A stretch of 64,000 nt of DNA from Membranihabitans maritimus (GTDB taxonomy: Bacteria > Bacteroidota > Bacteroidia > Chitinophagales > Saprospiraceae): positions 1 to 64,000 of the forward strand of contig NZ_JAJSLW010000024.1 of assembly GCF_021729145.1 (NCBI RefSeq), written 5' to 3'. Positions 8,265 through 18,003 of this stretch are shown piece by piece (position 1 is the first letter of the stretch; each line of letters opens with the position of its first letter). The position numbers and the translations under genes were made by a program. The notes beneath the pieces were generated by a model. It made no database searches. It was given only the letters and a program-made list of their open reading frames with translations, and was not told the DNA's origin.

Positions 8265-9764
8265 ATGAGTACGATATCATGTTTGTCTCCGATTCCTTTT
8301 TCCTTGTTTATCCATAGATATGAGATGGCACTGAAAATGATTTTTAGTAATAGAGACCTAAACCCTTCAAAGACCTTCCAAGGGAAAATTTTGAAAGAAG
8401 TTGTTGGGTTGAAACCGTTATCTATTTGTGTGCCTCAGCAATACGGTGGGAGGGGAACATCCGCTAAAGAGTGTTTTGGTTTATTGGCTGCTACATCCTA
8501 TCATTCATTGCCATTATCCTTGGCATTGGGAATTAATATAGCTTTATTTCTTGAGCCGTTGGCGAAGTACGGAGATGAAGTGGTCAAAGGTGAAATCTAT
8601 TATAATTTCTTAGAAAGAGGGGCAATGGGAGGTTTAATGATTACAGAGCCTGAATATGGGAGTGATGCACTTAATATGAAAACATTCAATCAGAACAAGG
8701 GAGACAACCATATTATTAAAGGGATAAAGCATTGGCAAGGATTGACAGGTATGGCAGATTATTGGATCATCGCTTCAAGAAATAAAGACAGAAAAGGAGT
8801 CCTTCGACGGGATATTGATTTTTTTATTTCAGATGAATCCAGGGAAAACCAAAAGGTAGAGGTATTGGAGTATTATGATAGTGCGGGATTGTTAATGATC
8901 CCGTATGGCAGAAATAAAGTCGATATTAAAGTTCCGTCTCAAAAAAGGCTAAAACCAAAGTCTACAGGATTAAAAATGATGATGGATATTTTACATAGAA
9001 GTCGCTTGCAATTTCCTGGAATGGCCATGGGATTTATTAAACGGATACTAGATGATTCTATAGAACATTGTAAAACCAGAATTATTGGCAAATACAGACT
9101 ATTTGATTTTGATCAGGTACAATTTCAATTATCTAAAATACAATCATCATTTACGATTTGTTCAGCTTTTTGTGTGAAGAATAGTGCCCTTAGTGATATC
9201 GACCAAGATGCATCCAGCCGGGGTATTGAGGCAAACAGCACAAAAGCTTTAGTTACTGATTTAATGCAAGAAGCAGCACAAGCGCATGCACAGTTATCCG
9301 GTGCTAAGGGATACAGAATGAGTCATTTGGCAGGAAAGGGAATTATGGATAGCAGTCCTTTTCGAATATTTGAAGGTGCCAATGAAATGTTGTATACACA
9401 AATAGCTGCAAGCATAATCAATGAATTAAAGAAATTTAGAACAAAAGATTTGTGGACACTCTTAAGTCAAAAAAGTGAAACTTGCATGGGAGCTCAATAT
9501 TTTAAAAGAGAATTAAGTTTTCCTATAAGTAATAATATTACTCAAAGGAAATTGATTGATTTAGGAAAAATAATCGCTAGAGTGGTTTCAGCAAATAATG
9601 TAGTAGAGCTTAAGAATACAGGTTTTAATATTGAATTAGCTGAAAATTGTTTGAAAATAATTAGACAGGAAATTTCTAATCTTACGAACTCAATCAAATC
9701 ACATACATCGGTGAAAGTTAGTTGTGAAATAGGTGGCAACAGTAACTGGATGGAATTTGCCTAG
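8265..9764 (+). CDS. Acyl-CoA dehydrogenase family protein
   Basis: A 499 aa flavoprotein of the acyl-CoA dehydrogenase family, which oxidises acyl-CoA thioesters to 2-enoyl-CoA with FAD. The middle domain has the FAD-contact motif ITEPEYGSD. The C-terminal domain has RIFEGANEML, which supplies the catalytic glutamate in the same place as the YEGT motif of typical members. The C-terminal extension resembles long (about 580 aa) forms but is shorter. The N-terminal helical domain looks abbreviated. It is followed after 21 bp by the NYN-domain gene and probably shares its transcript. The substrate is unknown. Confidence 0.8.
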   Translation: MSTISCLSPIPFSLFIHRYEMALKMIFSNRDLNPSKTFQGKILKEVVGLKPLSICVPQQYGGRGTSAKECFGLLAATSYHSLPLSLALGINIALFLEPLAKYGDEVVKGEIYYNFLERGAMGGLMITEPEYGSDALNMKTFNQNKGDNHIIKGIKHWQGLTGMADYWIIASRNKDRKGVLRRDIDFFISDESRENQKVEVLEYYDSAGLLMIPYGRNKVDIKVPSQKRLKPKSTGLKMMMDILHRSRLQFPGMAMGFIKRILDDSIEHCKTRIIGKYRLFDFDQVQFQLSKIQSSFTICSAFCVKNSALSDIDQDASSRGIEANSTKALVTDLMQEAAQAHAQLSGAKGYRMSHLAGKGIMDSSPFRIFEGANEMLYTQIAASIINELKKFRTKDLWTLLSQKSETCMGAQYFKRELSFPISNNITQRKLIDLGKIIARVVSANNVVELKNTGFNIELAENCLKIIRQEISNLTNSIKSHTSVKVSCEIGGNSNWMEFA

Positions 9765-9785
9765 TGTAAAATTAAAAATTAATTT

Positions 9786-10538
9786 ATGAAAGATTATAAA
9801 ATAGCTGTGTTAATAGATGCTGATAATGTGCCATATTCTAATGTCCGGGAAATGTTGGAGGAAATTACTAAAAATGGAATACCTACTATAAAAAGAATTT
9901 ATGCAGACTGGACAAAGCGAACCGTATCAGGTTGGAAAAGCGTATTATTGGAAAATGCTATCACGCCGATTCAGCAATATAGTTATACCCGGGGGAAAAA
10001 TTCCTCAGATAGCGCTCTTATTATTGATGCAATGGATATTCTTTATTCAGAAAGAGTGGATGGCTTTTGTATTGTATCTAGCGATAGTGATTTTACCAGA
10101 TTAGCTATCAGGCTAAGAGAAGCAGGTATGAAAGTGATAGGAATGGGAGAAAAGAAAACACCTACTCCTTTTATTACGGCCTGTGAGAAATTTATTTACC
10201 TAGAAATTTTAAAACAACCTACTGGAAAAGAAGAGTCAGAAGGTGTCAAAAAAGGTAAGTTAAAACCGGGAAAAGAAGGACTGACTAGCCCTCTTAATAA
10301 AATAGATGCTGATTTTATTAGATTTTTGACAACCAGTTCTTCTGATCTAGCCGATGAAAATGGGTGGACCTTTTTAGGGGATCTAGGTAATTTATTGCTT
10401 AAGAAAAAGGCTGATTTCGATCCCCGGAATTATGGATTTCCTAAATTGCTTCCACTAATAAAAAGTACAAATGCTTTTGAAATAGACCAGAAAGAAGTGA
10501 GTAAAAATAGCAGGCATATCTATATTAAGATCAAGTAA
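9786..10538 (+). CDS. NYN domain protein with C-terminal OST-HTH/LOTUS domain (LabA-like)
   Basis: A 250 aa two-domain protein. The N-terminal NYN (PIN-like) nuclease fold runs from about 5 to 140: acidic residues in AVLIDADN, SDSALIIDAMD and CIVSSDSDF match the metal-binding aspartates of the family. A linker rich in Lys and Gly follows, then a winged-helix OST-HTH/LOTUS-like domain (about 170-250; GWTFLGDLGNLLLKKKADFD, then YGFPKLLPLI), an RNA-binding module. Family knowledge suggests an RNA-degrading or RNA-binding role. It sits 21 bp behind the acyl-CoA dehydrogenase gene. Confidence 0.88.
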   Translation: MKDYKIAVLIDADNVPYSNVREMLEEITKNGIPTIKRIYADWTKRTVSGWKSVLLENAITPIQQYSYTRGKNSSDSALIIDAMDILYSERVDGFCIVSSDSDFTRLAIRLREAGMKVIGMGEKKTPTPFITACEKFIYLEILKQPTGKEESEGVKKGKLKPGKEGLTSPLNKIDADFIRFLTTSSSDLADENGWTFLGDLGNLLLKKKADFDPRNYGFPKLLPLIKSTNAFEIDQKEVSKNSRHIYIKIK

Positions 10539-10728
10539 TGGGTTTAGAGTCCGTTGTCTGGCATTAATCGCATGATAATTAATATTTCAAGTTTATCTCA
10601 GAGCGCTTTTCAAATGACGTGTTACTTTTTTGTAAATATGCTTTTAAATGTTAAACTTGTAAAAGGATAAATTAATCAAATTGAATTTTGTCCTTTCATT
10701 TTTTACAAACTTTTAATTAAAACATTAA

Positions 10729-11508
10729 ATGAATATTAAATTATTTAGAATTTTGACTGGGTTGATTTTTTTGATGGTTTTTGTTTCAATAGCAAAAGCA
10801 CAAAAGCGTGATTTATTTGAAATTAAAATATATCATATTGAAAGGCCGGAACAAGAAACTGTATTGGATCAATATCTTGAAAAAGCATTTATACCCGCAA
10901 TGCATAGAGCTGGTGTTGATCACATAGGTGTATTCAAACCTGTTCCTTCAGATCCTACCTTTGGAAAGGTAATTTATGTTTTTAGTCCTTACAAGTCTCT
11001 GAGTCACAAAATGAAAGTGGATCAAAAGGTGAAAAATGATAAGGAATATTTATCGGAAGGTGAGAGTTATATTACTGCTTCTCCGGAAAGGGCCCCTTAC
11101 CAGCGAATAGAGACTATCCTTTTACAAGCATTCGAAGGAATGCGGGGCTATAAATTGCCGGACCTGAATAACCCAAAGTCAAAGCGGGTATATGAATTAA
11201 GAAGTTATGAAAGTGCTACCGAAGAGAGGTTTGCCAATAAAGTACACATGTTCAATAACGGAGAGATCGATATTTTTGAACGTCTTGGTTTCAACGCTGT
11301 CTTCTATGGAGAGGTTATTGCCGGGAGTAAAATGCCAAACCTTATGTATATGACTACTTTCGAGGATCTGGACTCCGAAAAGATGCACTGGGATGCCTTT
11401 CGTGCGGATGATCAATGGAATAAAATGAAGGTTATGGAACAATACCAAAATAACGTTTCAGGCTCTGACATCATGTTGTTGACTCCTGCGGATTATTCGG
11501 ATATATAA
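10729..11508 (+). CDS. Secreted NIPSNAP family protein
   Basis: A 259 aa protein with an N-terminal signal peptide (hydrophobic core LTGLIFLMVFVSIAKA, cleavage expected before QKRD). The mature part has two ferredoxin-like alpha/beta repeats of the NIPSNAP type: FEIKIYHIERPEQE near the N-terminus and YELRSYESATEERFANK in the second half. These proteins are widespread in Bacteroidota; a catalytic function is not established. It is transcribed alone and ends at a strong bidirectional terminator. Confidence 0.85.
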   Translation: MNIKLFRILTGLIFLMVFVSIAKAQKRDLFEIKIYHIERPEQETVLDQYLEKAFIPAMHRAGVDHIGVFKPVPSDPTFGKVIYVFSPYKSLSHKMKVDQKVKNDKEYLSEGESYITASPERAPYQRIETILLQAFEGMRGYKLPDLNNPKSKRVYELRSYESATEERFANKVHMFNNGEIDIFERLGFNAVFYGEVIAGSKMPNLMYMTTFEDLDSEKMHWDAFRADDQWNKMKVMEQYQNNVSGSDIMLLTPADYSDI

Positions 11509-11520
11509 TAGATAACAAGT

Positions 11521-11552
11521 AAAAGGTTTACCGGTTTTCCGGTAAACCTTTT
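11521..11552. terminator. Bidirectional intrinsic terminator
   Basis: Perfect 14-bp stem (AAAAGGTTTACCGG with its complement) around a TTTT loop, with T-rich ends on both strands. It serves the NIPSNAP gene (+) and the YodC-like gene (-); the last codons of the latter lie within it. Confidence 0.9.
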
Positions 11553-11836
11553 GTAATTTGATTTCTCCTGGTTTGATCAAAATTGTTAGAAAAATGAGAA
11601 TGTGCATTAAATGTCGCATTCTTTGTATTGGATAGCTTTACGAGATTATTTTGGTGGAGTATAATTTTTTGATAACCTTTTCTGCTATGCCAAAAACTGC
11701 ACTCTACCGTGTTTTTACTTTTGTGCCAACCAATCCAGGGATTATATTCGTTAATGTATCGCTGAACTGTCAAAACGGGCCCACCTGTCTTTTTTTGAAC
11801 CCGATCACCTTGTTTGAATAATCTTTTTGTGTTCAT
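11528..11836 (-). CDS. YodC-like (DUF2158) small protein
   Basis: A 102 aa protein. The N-terminal 65 residues match the DUF2158/YodC pattern: FKQGDRVQKKTGGPVLTVQ at the start, then WIGWH and VECSFW, and a closing strand. Such proteins form a small SH3-like beta-barrel; their role is unknown. The C-terminal tail from about 75 on is not part of the family, and its final residues (KGLPENR) are encoded by the terminator hairpin, so the frame probably runs through the terminator by chance. No strong partner gene is next to it. Confidence 0.7.
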   Translation of the reverse strand: MNTKRLFKQGDRVQKKTGGPVLTVQRYINEYNPWIGWHKSKNTVECSFWHSRKGYQKIILHQNNLVKLSNTKNATFNAHSHFSNNFDQTRRNQITKGLPENR

Positions 11837-12111
11837 AACAATTCAATTTGATTCAAAAAATTGATAATTAAATACCCCAAGTATTTTACAATAATTACTT
11901 TAAGTACTTGTTCGTGATTAATACGGTATTTCCGGCGAAAACAGTTAACCACTATTATCAAAATAACAAAATGGCAGATTCACTAATTTAGTTCCCAAAG
12001 TGTGCAGTTTTTTTTGTGTATTTTGTAGTAGGGAATAGGAAATTTTAGACATTTGTTTTTATGATAGGTCAGCGTAAACTTATTTGGCAAGCGCTAATGG
12101 AATGGCTGCAT

Positions 12112-12873
12112 TTATCTAGTAAAATACCACTCCCAGGCCGATGAAAGATCTTCATTAAAGGCATAACCATCATAATCAAACCCTTTCAGGTCTTGTCGTT
12201 CAGTAAGTTGGTTTTTGATCATATATTTAGCCATCATCCCCCGGGCTTTTTTGGCGTTGAATGATATGAACTTCCATTGTTCATCTCGCCATTCCTTAAA
12301 GTTTATCTCGAGTACATTTCCATCAATATTATTAAAATGAATGGCTTTGGAATATTCATTGGATGCCAGATTTACAAGGGTTTTATCCTTGTGGTTGGCA
12401 AGTGATTCATTGATTTCTTTTGTCAGTTTTTCATTCCAAAACTCGTATAGGTTATTTTTTCTTCCCGACTTTAATTTGGTTCCCATTTCCAATCTATAAG
12501 GTTGGATAACAGTACTGGGTTTAAGTAAACCGTAAAGGCCGGAAAGAATATAGAGATGGCTTTCAGCAAAATCAAGATCTGTTTTGGAGAAATCTTCTGC
12601 TTCCAGGCCCTGGAATACATCGCCTAAAAAGGAATAAATGGCCGGTTCACCTTTTTTAGTTTCAAATTTAGTGTCAAAATCCTTATACCGTTGATAATTT
12701 AATTTGGTGAGATTATCGCTGATACTCATTAGCTTTTTGATTTTTGGTTTGGACAGTGACTTGAGCTTGGTCATTAATTGGGCTGTTTCTTCGGGAAATA
12801 ACGGAAGGGTTTTGTCTTCTTTTGGTATGGATGTGTCACGAAGTGTCTTGGAAGGGGAGAGGATAGCGATCAT
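12112..12873 (-). CDS. yaaA: Peroxide stress protein YaaA (UPF0246)
   Basis: A 253 aa protein of the YaaA/DUF328 family, which in E. coli limits free iron and DNA damage during peroxide stress. Diagnostic features are the start (IAILSPSKTL), the YILSGLYGLLKP segment, YRLEMGTKL, LVNLASNEYSKA, and the closing KARGMMAKYMI with GFDYDGYAFNE. Length is normal for the family. It follows the DUF1573 gene on the same strand, separated by a terminator-like hairpin at 12900, so it is probably transcribed separately. Confidence 0.93.
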   Translation of the reverse strand: MIAILSPSKTLRDTSIPKEDKTLPLFPEETAQLMTKLKSLSKPKIKKLMSISDNLTKLNYQRYKDFDTKFETKKGEPAIYSFLGDVFQGLEAEDFSKTDLDFAESHLYILSGLYGLLKPSTVIQPYRLEMGTKLKSGRKNNLYEFWNEKLTKEINESLANHKDKTLVNLASNEYSKAIHFNNIDGNVLEINFKEWRDEQWKFISFNAKKARGMMAKYMIKNQLTERQDLKGFDYDGYAFNEDLSSAWEWYFTR

Positions 12874-12899
12874 TGTTACTGTATTTTAGTATTATATAT

Positions 12900-12935
12900 A
12901 AAAAAACCCTTGAAAATTTGTTCATTTCCAAGGGT
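12900..12935 (-). terminator. Intrinsic terminator of the DUF1573 gene
   Basis: Minus-strand hairpin with a 7-bp stem (12906-12912 pairing with 12929-12935) followed by a run of seven or more T residues on that strand. Confidence 0.8.
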
Positions 12936-12957
12936 GGTAAAATAGATTTATAATTTT

Positions 12958-13422
12958 TTAGAATGCTGTTTTGTCTTGTTTCGGTACGCTTTTATCTTCG
13001 GGTTTATATACTTTCCCTTTAATATTCAGGACAATGGTTTCATCACTGGAGGTATTGACAGTGACCGTTTTGGCAAATGTACCAATTCTTTCCGTGTCAT
13101 ACCTTACCTTGATTTCGCTGGAAGCACCAGGCATAATAGGTTCTTTTGGCGTTTCAGGAACCGTACAACCACAAGATCCTTTTGCGTTTTTAATTACAAC
13201 TGGTTCATTACTTACATTTTTGAATTTGAATGTCCTGTACGGATCTGATCCTTTTTCAATCTCTCCATAATCTATGGTTTTGGATTCAAACTCCAGACTT
13301 GGTTTTTCTTTTTCCGAATCAAAAACGGCATTTTTTTCCGAATCATTTAAATTACTGTTTTGCGCTTCTGCAAAGGTGAAAACAGCAGCGAAAAGGGCTA
13401 GTGTCAAAAGTATGTGTTTCAT
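12958..13422 (-). CDS. Secreted DUF1573 protein
   Basis: A 154 aa protein with a signal peptide (LLTLALFAAVFTFAEA, cleavage before QNSN). The mature protein is one DUF1573 Ig-like domain: a TIDYGEIEKGSDPYRTFKF strand pair, then the hallmark KGSCGCTVPETP motif with its CGC cysteines, and VRYDTERIGTF. In Bacteroidota these are abundant periplasmic or cell-envelope proteins related to ASPM-SPD-2-Hydin domains; exact function is unknown. It is monocistronic with its own terminator. Confidence 0.88.
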   Translation of the reverse strand: MKHILLTLALFAAVFTFAEAQNSNLNDSEKNAVFDSEKEKPSLEFESKTIDYGEIEKGSDPYRTFKFKNVSNEPVVIKNAKGSCGCTVPETPKEPIMPGASSEIKVRYDTERIGTFAKTVTVNTSSDETIVLNIKGKVYKPEDKSVPKQDKTAF

Positions 13423-13674
13423 GATTTATATTAAATTTTTGAATAAATACACTCACTTGTATGGAGCTAATGTACAGGTATCTAACGAATATAATCAAAA
13501 AAATGGTCTAAAAGAAACGTTAAATCAAGTATTGGATTTTAGGAATAAAGTAGTAAAATTAAAATTGGCTTCTTTATTCCAGAGTAGAATTAATATTGGA
13601 ATTGTAGGATTTCTTCTCTCTAATTCAAAGAATGATTTTGATTGAAATTAAATTTATTATAACTTTAGGCGGTT

Positions 13675-16104
13675 ATGAATGCAAGTGGAATGGAAGAACA
13701 AATAAAAGACCCTGAAATAATTCAAGAGTCCACCGAAGCCAATCCATATATAAAGGAGGTTTTGCACGATTTTTGGATCTGTTGTATTAGTAGAGAAGCG
13801 TCCAAGTTAGTAAGGCGAGAGGTGTTGACGGGGAAGGCAAAATTCGGAATCTCCGGGGATGGAAAGGAAGTTGCCCAGGTAGCAATGGCGCGTGCTTTTA
13901 AGAAAGGTGACTTTAGGTCTGGTTATTACAGGGACCAGACTTTCATGTTTGCCATCGGAGAGGCTACGTTGGAAGAGTATTTCGCCCAGGTATTCGCGGA
14001 TCACGAACAAGACCCATTTTCCGGGGGGCGTCAAATGGCAAGTCATTTTGCCACAGCGTTTATTGATGAAAATGGTGACTGGGAAGACCTCCCCAATAAA
14101 TACAATGTCTCCTCTGACATTTCTTGTACTGCGGGACAGGTTAACAGAGGATTGGGGTTGGCATTAGCATCCAAAAAATTCCGGGATGTAAAGGAGTTGA
14201 AAGACCATCCTTTGAATGACGGTGGCAAAGGGGTTTCATTCCTTACGATAGGAGATGGAAGTACCTCAGAAGGACCATTTTGGGAAATGATGAATGCCGC
14301 AGCCGTAATGAAAGTCCCATTGGCAGTAAGTGTATGGGATGATGGGTATGCTATTTCTGTACCGACCAAATATCAAACTGTTAAGGAAAGTATTTCCAAG
14401 GCCATGGAAGGTTTTCTAATAGATGAAAATAAGAACGGAATACGAATTTATACAGCCAATGCATGGGATTATCCGGGTTTGATTGATCTGTACGATAGGG
14501 CCATAAACCGGGTGAGGGATGAATACATTCCAGCTCTTATCCACGTTCAGAAGATGACACAGCCCCTGGGACATAGTACTTCCGGATCTCATGAAAGGTA
14601 TAAATCCAGAGAGCGATTGCAGTGGGAAGAAGATCACGATTGTATCGATCGGTTTGAAGATTGGATACTTACCAATGAGCTTGCCTCTGCCGATGAATTG
14701 AAAGGATTGAGGAAGGAAGCCGTTGTTTATGCAAAGGAAGCCAAGAACAAAGCCTGGAAAAAGTTTTCGGATCGAATTGAATCCAAGAAAGAAGAGTTTA
14801 CTACTATTCTTAGAGAAATTTATTACGCGAATGATAAAATGGAATTTATCAGATTGCATTTTGATAAAATGAATCAATTGCAGTATCCCAACTTATCAGA
14901 TATTGTTTCTGCTGCACGGAAAATTAGTCATGGATTGAGCATAAAGGGTGTTCTTCATGAAAATCTCAAGAAGTGGATCGAAACTGAAATGGCCTATATG
15001 GATGATGCAATCTGTTACAATTTATATTCTCATACACCGAATTCTCCCTTTAAGGTGGATGAGATTCCTCCTGTATATTCGGAGGATTCCCTTGAACTTA
15101 ATGGTTATGAAATCTTAAATCGGTTTTTTGATAAAGCATTTGAAAAGCACTCCAATCTTTTTGGATATGGAGAAGACGTTGGGAAATTAGGTGATGTAAA
15201 TCAGGGATTTGCAAAATTGCAGGAAAAGTATGGGGAACACAGGATTTTTGACACGGGTATTCGAGAGTGGACGATTATAGGACAAGCCACAGGAATGGGA
15301 ATGAGGGGGTTACGTTCCATAGCTGAGATCCAGTACCTCGACTATATCGTGTATGCCTTGGCGCCACTGACAGATGATCTTGCTACTCTCCGCTACCGAA
15401 CTGATGGAAAGCAATTTAGTAATCCCATTATCCGGACTCGTGGTCATCGTTTGGAGGGAATTTGGCATGCGGGTTCTCCAATTGCTATGTTGTTGAATTC
15501 TTTAAAAGGGATACATATTTGTGTGCCGAGAAATATGGTGCAGGCAGCAGGAATATACAACACTCTTTTACAATCGGATGATCCTGCTATTGTTATAGAA
15601 GTACTTAATGGATATAGAAAGAAAGAAAAACTACCGGATAATATTGGAGAATTTACTGTGCCAATCGGACAAGCCGAATTGTTAAAAGAAGGAAAGGATC
15701 TTACGATAGTGACTTATGGTGCTTGTGTTTGGGAAGCATGGGAAGCCCTGGATTACCTTGATGAATTTGGCATATCCGTTGACCTGATCGATGTCCAAAC
15801 ATTAATGCCTTTTGATATACTTCATTTAATAAAAAAATCTGTTGTTAAAACGAACAGGGTTTTGTTCTTAGATGAAGATGTTCCTGGTGGAGCCAGTGCA
15901 TATATGCTCCAAAAGGCTATGGAAGAGCAACAATTATTTGATTACCTTGAAATTCCACCGGAAACGCTTTCTGCACGTGATAATCGCACTGCATATGGCG
16001 ATGACGGTGATTACATTACCAAACCAAGTGAAGACGACATAGTCATGAAAATACTGAATATGTTGCACCGCGTCGATCCTGAAAGATATCCTAGATTGTT
16101 GTAG
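13675..16104 (+). CDS. Fused E1 alpha/beta subunit of a branched-chain-type 2-oxoacid dehydrogenase
   Basis: An 809 aa fusion. The N-terminal half (about 30-380) is the E1 alpha domain with the thiamine-pyrophosphate motif beginning GDGSTSEGPF and ending about 30 residues on near DDGYAIS. The C-terminal half (about 465-809) is the transketolase-like E1 beta domain (GYGEDVGKLGDVNQGF, TIIGQATGMGMRG, LDEDVPGGASAYML). Such fusions are typical of Bacteroidota and decarboxylate branched-chain 2-oxoacids, or sometimes pyruvate, for the E2/E3 core. No E2 or E3 gene is adjacent, so these are elsewhere. A separate pyruvate dehydrogenase alpha subunit is encoded at 36.4 kb. Confidence 0.9.
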   Translation: MNASGMEEQIKDPEIIQESTEANPYIKEVLHDFWICCISREASKLVRREVLTGKAKFGISGDGKEVAQVAMARAFKKGDFRSGYYRDQTFMFAIGEATLEEYFAQVFADHEQDPFSGGRQMASHFATAFIDENGDWEDLPNKYNVSSDISCTAGQVNRGLGLALASKKFRDVKELKDHPLNDGGKGVSFLTIGDGSTSEGPFWEMMNAAAVMKVPLAVSVWDDGYAISVPTKYQTVKESISKAMEGFLIDENKNGIRIYTANAWDYPGLIDLYDRAINRVRDEYIPALIHVQKMTQPLGHSTSGSHERYKSRERLQWEEDHDCIDRFEDWILTNELASADELKGLRKEAVVYAKEAKNKAWKKFSDRIESKKEEFTTILREIYYANDKMEFIRLHFDKMNQLQYPNLSDIVSAARKISHGLSIKGVLHENLKKWIETEMAYMDDAICYNLYSHTPNSPFKVDEIPPVYSEDSLELNGYEILNRFFDKAFEKHSNLFGYGEDVGKLGDVNQGFAKLQEKYGEHRIFDTGIREWTIIGQATGMGMRGLRSIAEIQYLDYIVYALAPLTDDLATLRYRTDGKQFSNPIIRTRGHRLEGIWHAGSPIAMLLNSLKGIHICVPRNMVQAAGIYNTLLQSDDPAIVIEVLNGYRKKEKLPDNIGEFTVPIGQAELLKEGKDLTIVTYGACVWEAWEALDYLDEFGISVDLIDVQTLMPFDILHLIKKSVVKTNRVLFLDEDVPGGASAYMLQKAMEEQQLFDYLEIPPETLSARDNRTAYGDDGDYITKPSEDDIVMKILNMLHRVDPERYPRLL

Positions 16105-16157
16105 AAATAGTTTTTTACTATTCGGTAAAACTTCGCTTATTATTGGTCTTGATTTTA

Positions 16158-16165
16158 TATATTTG
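16158..16165 (+). promoter_or_regulatory. -7 box in front of the polyprenol-phosphate glycosyltransferase
   Basis: TATATTTG matches TAnnTTTG. It lies 20 bp before the TTG start at 16186, giving a short leader. Confidence 0.45.
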
Positions 16166-16185
16166 GCGTTCATAATAGTAGTATT

Positions 16186-16911
16186 TTGAGCAAACATCTA
16201 GTAATTATACCTACCTACAATGAAAAGGAAAATATAACAGCAATTGTTAATGCGGTTATGGAACTGGATGTTGATTTTGATGTGCTTATAATAGATGATG
16301 GATCCCCGGATGGAACAGGTGCAATAGTCAAGGAAATGCAGCAATCAACCAAGGGGCTCTTTATTGAAGAAAGAACGGGGAAACTTGGATTGGGAACTGC
16401 ATATATACACGGGTTTCGCTGGGCTTTGGATAAAGGGTATGATTATATATATGAAATGGATGCAGACTTTTCGCACAATCCAATGGATTTGGAAAGAATG
16501 GCTGAAGTTCTTTTGAAAAAAGAGGCAGATCTTGTGGTTGGTAGTCGTTATACAGAGGGAGGAGGTGTCGTTGATTGGCCAATTAAACGGTTGATGTTGA
16601 GTAAATTTGCTTCATATTACGTAAGATTAATTACCTGGATGCCGGTACGTGATGTAACGGCAGGTTTCGTCGGTTATTCAAGAGATGTTCTTGAATCACT
16701 TGATCTTTCCAAAATAACCTTTATAGGGTATTCCTTCCAAATTGAAATGAAATTTGCTTCCTGGGTTTCAGGATTTAAAATTAAGGAAATACCCATTCTC
16801 TTCAAAGATCGTGAGAAAGGGAAATCCAAGATGTCGGCGAATATTGTGAATGAAGCTATATTCGGGGTATTGAAAATGAAGATTAATTCCCTTTCTAAAA
16901 ATTACAGGTAA
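16186..16911 (+). CDS. Polyprenol monophosphomannose synthase (DPM1-like GT2)
   Basis: A 241 aa family 2 glycosyltransferase. The sequence opens with VIIPTYNEKENI, has the nucleotide-binding DVLIIDDGSPDGTG, the metal-binding EMDADFSHNP, and GSRYTEGGG, all diagnostic of dolichol/polyprenol-phosphate mannosyltransferases. There is no C-terminal membrane domain, as in short DPM1-type enzymes. It transfers a sugar from a nucleotide donor to a lipid phosphate on the cytoplasmic face of the membrane. The best start is TTG at 16186 because no ATG precedes the conserved beginning. Confidence 0.9.
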   Translation: MSKHLVIIPTYNEKENITAIVNAVMELDVDFDVLIIDDGSPDGTGAIVKEMQQSTKGLFIEERTGKLGLGTAYIHGFRWALDKGYDYIYEMDADFSHNPMDLERMAEVLLKKEADLVVGSRYTEGGGVVDWPIKRLMLSKFASYYVRLITWMPVRDVTAGFVGYSRDVLESLDLSKITFIGYSFQIEMKFASWVSGFKIKEIPILFKDREKGKSKMSANIVNEAIFGVLKMKINSLSKNYR

Positions 16912-17164
16912 TACTTTTCCTAAGGGATAACACCACAGTATGCATTTTGGTAATGATAGATTCTTACCCAGCTTCATAGAATGAGGTTGTGAAAATAGTT
17001 TCGATTTTTCTTCGCTTTGTATAAACTAACCTGATCTCAATGGATTGTTAGGATTCGGATCATTTGATAAAAGTGAGTTTGACTAAAAGGGCGAATAGAT
17101 ATTGGACTATTTGGTGTTCCTTCAGAGCCGAAGATCGTTGTCTTCAAGTGGTAACTCCATAATA

Positions 17165-17679
17165 CTAATTCTCAATCTTGGATCGGCAAAGGGAATCTAC
17201 TGTGTTTCCTTCCTTTTCATTATCCTGATAAAACTTCAGGTAGCTGCCTTGTATTTTACCCTTCCAAACTCTCTTTGAGCCTATATACATTCTTTACAAC
17301 GTTGGTTAAACTATGAAAATCTGATTGTAGATTATTCTCCGTTGACCGTGGATGAAAAATTCAAAAGACTACGAGTAATAATCCGGATAGGTTGTATCCA
17401 GAGGACAATGAATTGTAATAATTTCAGATGAGGATAAATCTGATAATTCAATACCTGCCCCATCACTTAAGACTTCTCTGAATGGAATAATAACTACCGT
17501 TTCCCTTTGTTTTTGTCGGGATAGAATGAAGACGGGAACGTCCTGGATGAGTCCCCTCTCTTTATACTTTTGGACGATAACATATTTCAGGGACCTTTCT
17601 CCATGAAAATGAAGGTCTTCTTTCCTTCAGAGTTTTAAAAATCATCTTTGAATTCAACTATTTTTGTCGGATTATACAT
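17165..17679 (-). pseudogene. Decayed gene of unknown family
   Basis: On the minus strand a protein-like reading starts at an ATG at 17677-17679 (MYNPTKIVEFKDDF), is broken by a stop and a frame change near 17630, and continues as an 86-codon open segment (17369-17626) with sensible composition, for example VPVFILSRQKQRE and FREVLSDGAGIELSDL. The same frame carries on past the stop at 17369 with two further stops to 17165 (last open piece begins MYIGSKRVWKGK). One frameshift plus several stops indicate a pseudogene. I do not recognise the family. Confidence 0.45.
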
Positions 17680-18003
17680 TTTTAATGAGGGCTAATTCTG
17701 CATATTCAGCTGTTGATCCAATCTCACCAATTTTCTATAGATTCTTAATCTGGTATCTGGGAATATTTGGGTCTATACTGTTTTGGCAAGGATGATTTAA
17801 AGACTGAATTTGCTAATTTCTATCGAAAATTCTCATCAAATAATCAATTCTCTCCCACAACTTACCACCATTTATTAAATTAATATAGAGAATTAATAAA
17901 TTTATAATATGCCTAAAAACAGATAAATATAGATTATTAATACTGTATTAGTGTTTTTAGATTATATAGTATTATCAATTAGACTATATTTTAAAACGTG
18001 AAA

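Noticed and set aside
13274-13645. Plus-strand frame opposite the DUF1573 gene
   Set aside because: Shadow of the DUF1573 coding strand; no start context or domain.
14416-14877. Minus-strand frame of about 150 codons inside the E1 fusion gene
   Set aside because: Antisense shadow of a clearly identified enzyme.
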